Source: Pseudothioclava nitratireducens
GTDB taxonomy: Bacteria; Pseudomonadota; Alphaproteobacteria; Rhodobacterales; Rhodobacteraceae
DNA length: 64,000 nt
NCBI RefSeq assembly: GCF_029210495.1
Contig: NZ_JARGDK010000006.1
Coordinates: 124,001-188,000, forward strand
Reading direction: 5' to 3'
This document shows positions 62,317 to 64,000 of this stretch, piece by piece. The translations under genes and the position numbers were made by a program. The notes below the pieces were generated by a model. That model searched no databases. It was not told the DNA's origin and saw nothing but the letters and a program-made list of their open reading frames with translations. Each line of letters opens with the position of its first letter. Within the stretch, counting starts at the first letter, position 1.

Positions 62317-64000
62317 TCACGCCGCGAGCAGCGCGCGCGCCTCATGCGCCTTCAGGGACAGGCGCGCAGGGCTCCAGATGCTCCACGGCGCGGACCGCTT
62401 CAACTCCGGAAAAATCGTCAGAATTTCATCGCGTTGTGCCGCATCCATCGCGTCAATCATCATCTCGCCCGGCTGGAAGCTCTCGGTCCAGACGCCATCG
62501 CCGAGGATGATTTCATGCGTGTCGAAAAGCAGATGGATATAGGTCACGCTGTCCAGCTCCAGTCGCTCGATCCCCGGCTGACCGACCAGATGCAGCGCCG
62601 CGATCAGCACCTCATGCTCGCCGAACAGCAACTCGGCATGCTGCCCCACGAACAGCATCCGGTGCTGCGGCGAAACGATCATATCGCGCACCGGTTCCCC
62701 CTGCCCAAGCGCGCCCGCACGGATCAGGACCGGCTGCAACGCGGGCTGCGCCTCCAACGTCGCCGCGTCAAGTATTCTCTTGCCGACCCACCGCAATGGG
62801 CAATAGCCGCTGTCGCGGGTCAGCACACGATCGCCGACCTGGAGTTCCTCGACCGCGATCGCACCGCCAGCCGCCTCAATGATCGTGCCCGGCGTGAAAC
62901 AGGGAATGACGGTGATATTCTCGATGTTCTCGAAGGTGGTCGTGTCGCCATTTGCCCAGCGGATCGTGCCCGCTTCCGAGTCGTTCTCGTCGTAGAAAAT
63001 CTGCGCGCGGCCATTGATGATGAGCTCGTCAACATCGCCGTCACCAATATCGTCCGAACCGTCGATATGCTCGCCGACATCCTGCCCTTCGTTAAGCGAG
63101 ATCGTATCGGAGCCTGCGCCGCCGACCACGACATCAAAACCTTCGCCCCCCTCAAGGAAATCGTTGCCCGCGCCGCCCAGCACCGTGTCATCGCCGGTCC
63201 CGCCATAGAGCGAGTCACCGCCCCCCGCGCCGTCGAGATAGTCGTTGCCTTCATTGCCGTAGAACACGTTAGTATAGGCGTCCGCGCCCGAGGTAACCTC
63301 GCCGTTGAAGCCGATCAGCGTGTCGTTAAAGGCCGAACCGTAAAGCCCGTCGACACCGGAGAGAGTATCGCCCGTGGCATCGCCCCCGCTGGCCGTCCCG
63401 GCCCCAAGGTTGATGTTCACCCCCCCGTTTGACCCAGAGTAATCGGCATAGTCCATGCCCGAGCCGGCATTGAGTGAATCCGCCCCGGCCCCGCCGTTCA
63501 GCGTGTCGTTACCCGTGCCGCCAATGAGCGTGTCATTGCCTGCGCCGCCGTCAAGTGTGTCCGCATCCGCGCCGCCATCGAGCGAGTCGTTCCCATCCCC
63601 CCCGATCAGCGTGTCATTGCCCGCGTTGCCCGTCAGCGTATCGTTGCCTGCCTGCCCATCGAGCATGTTGGCAAGCGAGTTGCCGGTCAGCGCGTTGGTA
63701 CCCGCATTGCCGATCAGGTTCTCGAAATTGCGCACAATCGACGTGAACCCCACCGTCGAGATTGAGCCATCCTCGTTCAGCGTCGCGCCCTGATTGCCCG
63801 GAATTCCCTGAAGTGACAGCGTGTCATTGCCATCCCCGCCATCGAGAATGTCCGGGTCACCCGATGTGAACCAGCCCGCATAGGCAAGGTCGTCGCCCGC
63901 TTCCAGATAGACATCGTCCGAGTTCGAGGTCGAATCCCCCGCGAGCCAGACATCGTTGCCCGCCCCGGCATAGACGGTATCGTTGCCGGTGCCGCCTTCG
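62317..64000 (-). CDS. RTX calcium-binding repeat protein with C-terminal Hint domain (5' end beyond window)
   Basis: The open frame continues without a stop to the window edge, giving at least 561 residues. Many GGxGNDTLxGG nonapeptide repeats, which bind calcium and mark type I secretion substrates, are followed by a Hint (Hedgehog/intein-like) domain starting CFTPGTIIEAAGG and including VSPQHRMLF. The GTG at 63753 is internal, not the real start. Function, perhaps adhesion or an extracellular enzyme, depends on the missing part. Confidence 0.9.
   Translation of the reverse strand, partial: EGGTGNDTVYAGAGNDVWLAGDSTSNSDDVYLEAGDDLAYAGWFTSGDPDILDGGDGNDTLSLQGIPGNQGATLNEDGSISTVGFTSIVRNFENLIGNAGTNALTGNSLANMLDGQAGNDTLTGNAGNDTLIGGDGNDSLDGGADADTLDGGAGNDTLIGGTGNDTLNGGAGADSLNAGSGMDYADYSGSNGGVNINLGAGTASGGDATGDTLSGVDGLYGSAFNDTLIGFNGEVTSGADAYTNVFYGNEGNDYLDGAGGGDSLYGGTGDDTVLGGAGNDFLEGGEGFDVVVGGAGSDTISLNEGQDVGEHIDGSDDIGDGDVDELIINGRAQIFYDENDSEAGTIRWANGDTTTFENIENITVIPCFTPGTIIEAAGGAIAVEELQVGDRVLTRDSGYCPLRWVGKRILDAATLEAQPALQPVLIRAGALGQGEPVRDMIVSPQHRMLFVGQHAELLFGEHEVLIAALHLVGQPGIERLELDSVTYIHLLFDTHEIILGDGVWTESFQPGEMMIDAMDAAQRDEILTIFPELKRSAPWSIWSPARLSLKAHEARALLAA

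Overview
The window is GC-rich, densely packed chromosomal DNA from an alphaproteobacterium, most likely a Rhodobacteraceae/Paracoccaceae member. The evidence is the dusB(nifR3)-ntrB-ntrC-ntrY-ntrX-trkA order, the fused ispDF gene, an iscR-led suf operon, the DUF6456/DUF6477 pair, a cytochrome c maturation cluster behind yajC-secDF, and intergenic repeats carrying a 'cccgggggtga' or 'cctccggcgggg' core. I cannot name the genus. No phage, insertion sequence, CRISPR array or rRNA operon was seen; nearly everything is core metabolism with a few accessory modules.

Layout. 1-7483 (minus): nitrogen regulation (dusB, ntrBC, ntrYX) and the start of trkA. 7682-11123 (plus): isoprenoid (ispDF), phospholipid (pgpA) and NAD-salvage (cinA C-terminal domain) genes, then the ammonium channel amtB with a terminator. 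11176-13397: a RatA/Coq10-like protein, hpt, a small membrane protein and a membrane-anchored dihaem cytochrome c. 13398-19668 (minus): one long run yajC-secD-secF-Mth938-like-ccmABCDG, linking protein export to cytochrome c assembly. 19832-23758: an M20 amidohydrolase, mazG, a TSUP exporter and dusA. 23830-28370: a ubiquinone block, ubiT-ubiU-ubiV (the O2-independent hydroxylation system) divergent from ubiD-ubiX, with a near-consensus FNR box in the shared promoter region. 28374-32886: lipA, DUF6456/DUF6477 proteins and a HerA-type ATPase.

32887-33346 holds no conventional gene but contains an orphan strong terminator behind a folded RNA candidate, and then a sigma70-like promoter followed by another hairpin or a possible leaderless 36-codon ORF. 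33347-39203: an IalB-like periplasmic protein, a KAS-ACP-lpxD lipid A cluster and a divergent L,D-transpeptidase/DUF882 pair for the cell wall. 39343-41710: the most distinctive metabolic module, a membrane-anchored octahaem tetrathionate-reductase-family cytochrome c with a cytochrome b partner, behind a perfect 20-bp palindrome. 41891-50586: tRNA-Arg(CCG) and the suf iron-sulfur operon (iscR, two cysteine desulfurases, sufB, sufC, sufD, sufS) with four unexpected passengers, including two YIP1-type membrane proteins.

50804-57040 (plus): a four-gene overlapping cluster (alpha/beta hydrolase, two small unknowns, HD phosphohydrolase), icd, two small membrane transporters and typA. 57204-61537 (minus): potA-potC-potB polyamine-type ABC transporter and a MocR regulator. 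61525-61612: an array of TTGTAT motifs between mocR and a DUF1127 gene. The right edge is the C-terminal part of a calcium-binding RTX-repeat protein with a Hint domain, running out of the window.

Functionally the window favours a metabolically flexible respirer: cytochrome c biogenesis, an octahaem reductase, oxygen-independent ubiquinone synthesis under apparent FNR control, and nitrogen control by NtrC/NtrX proteins that both lack the sigma54-contact loop.
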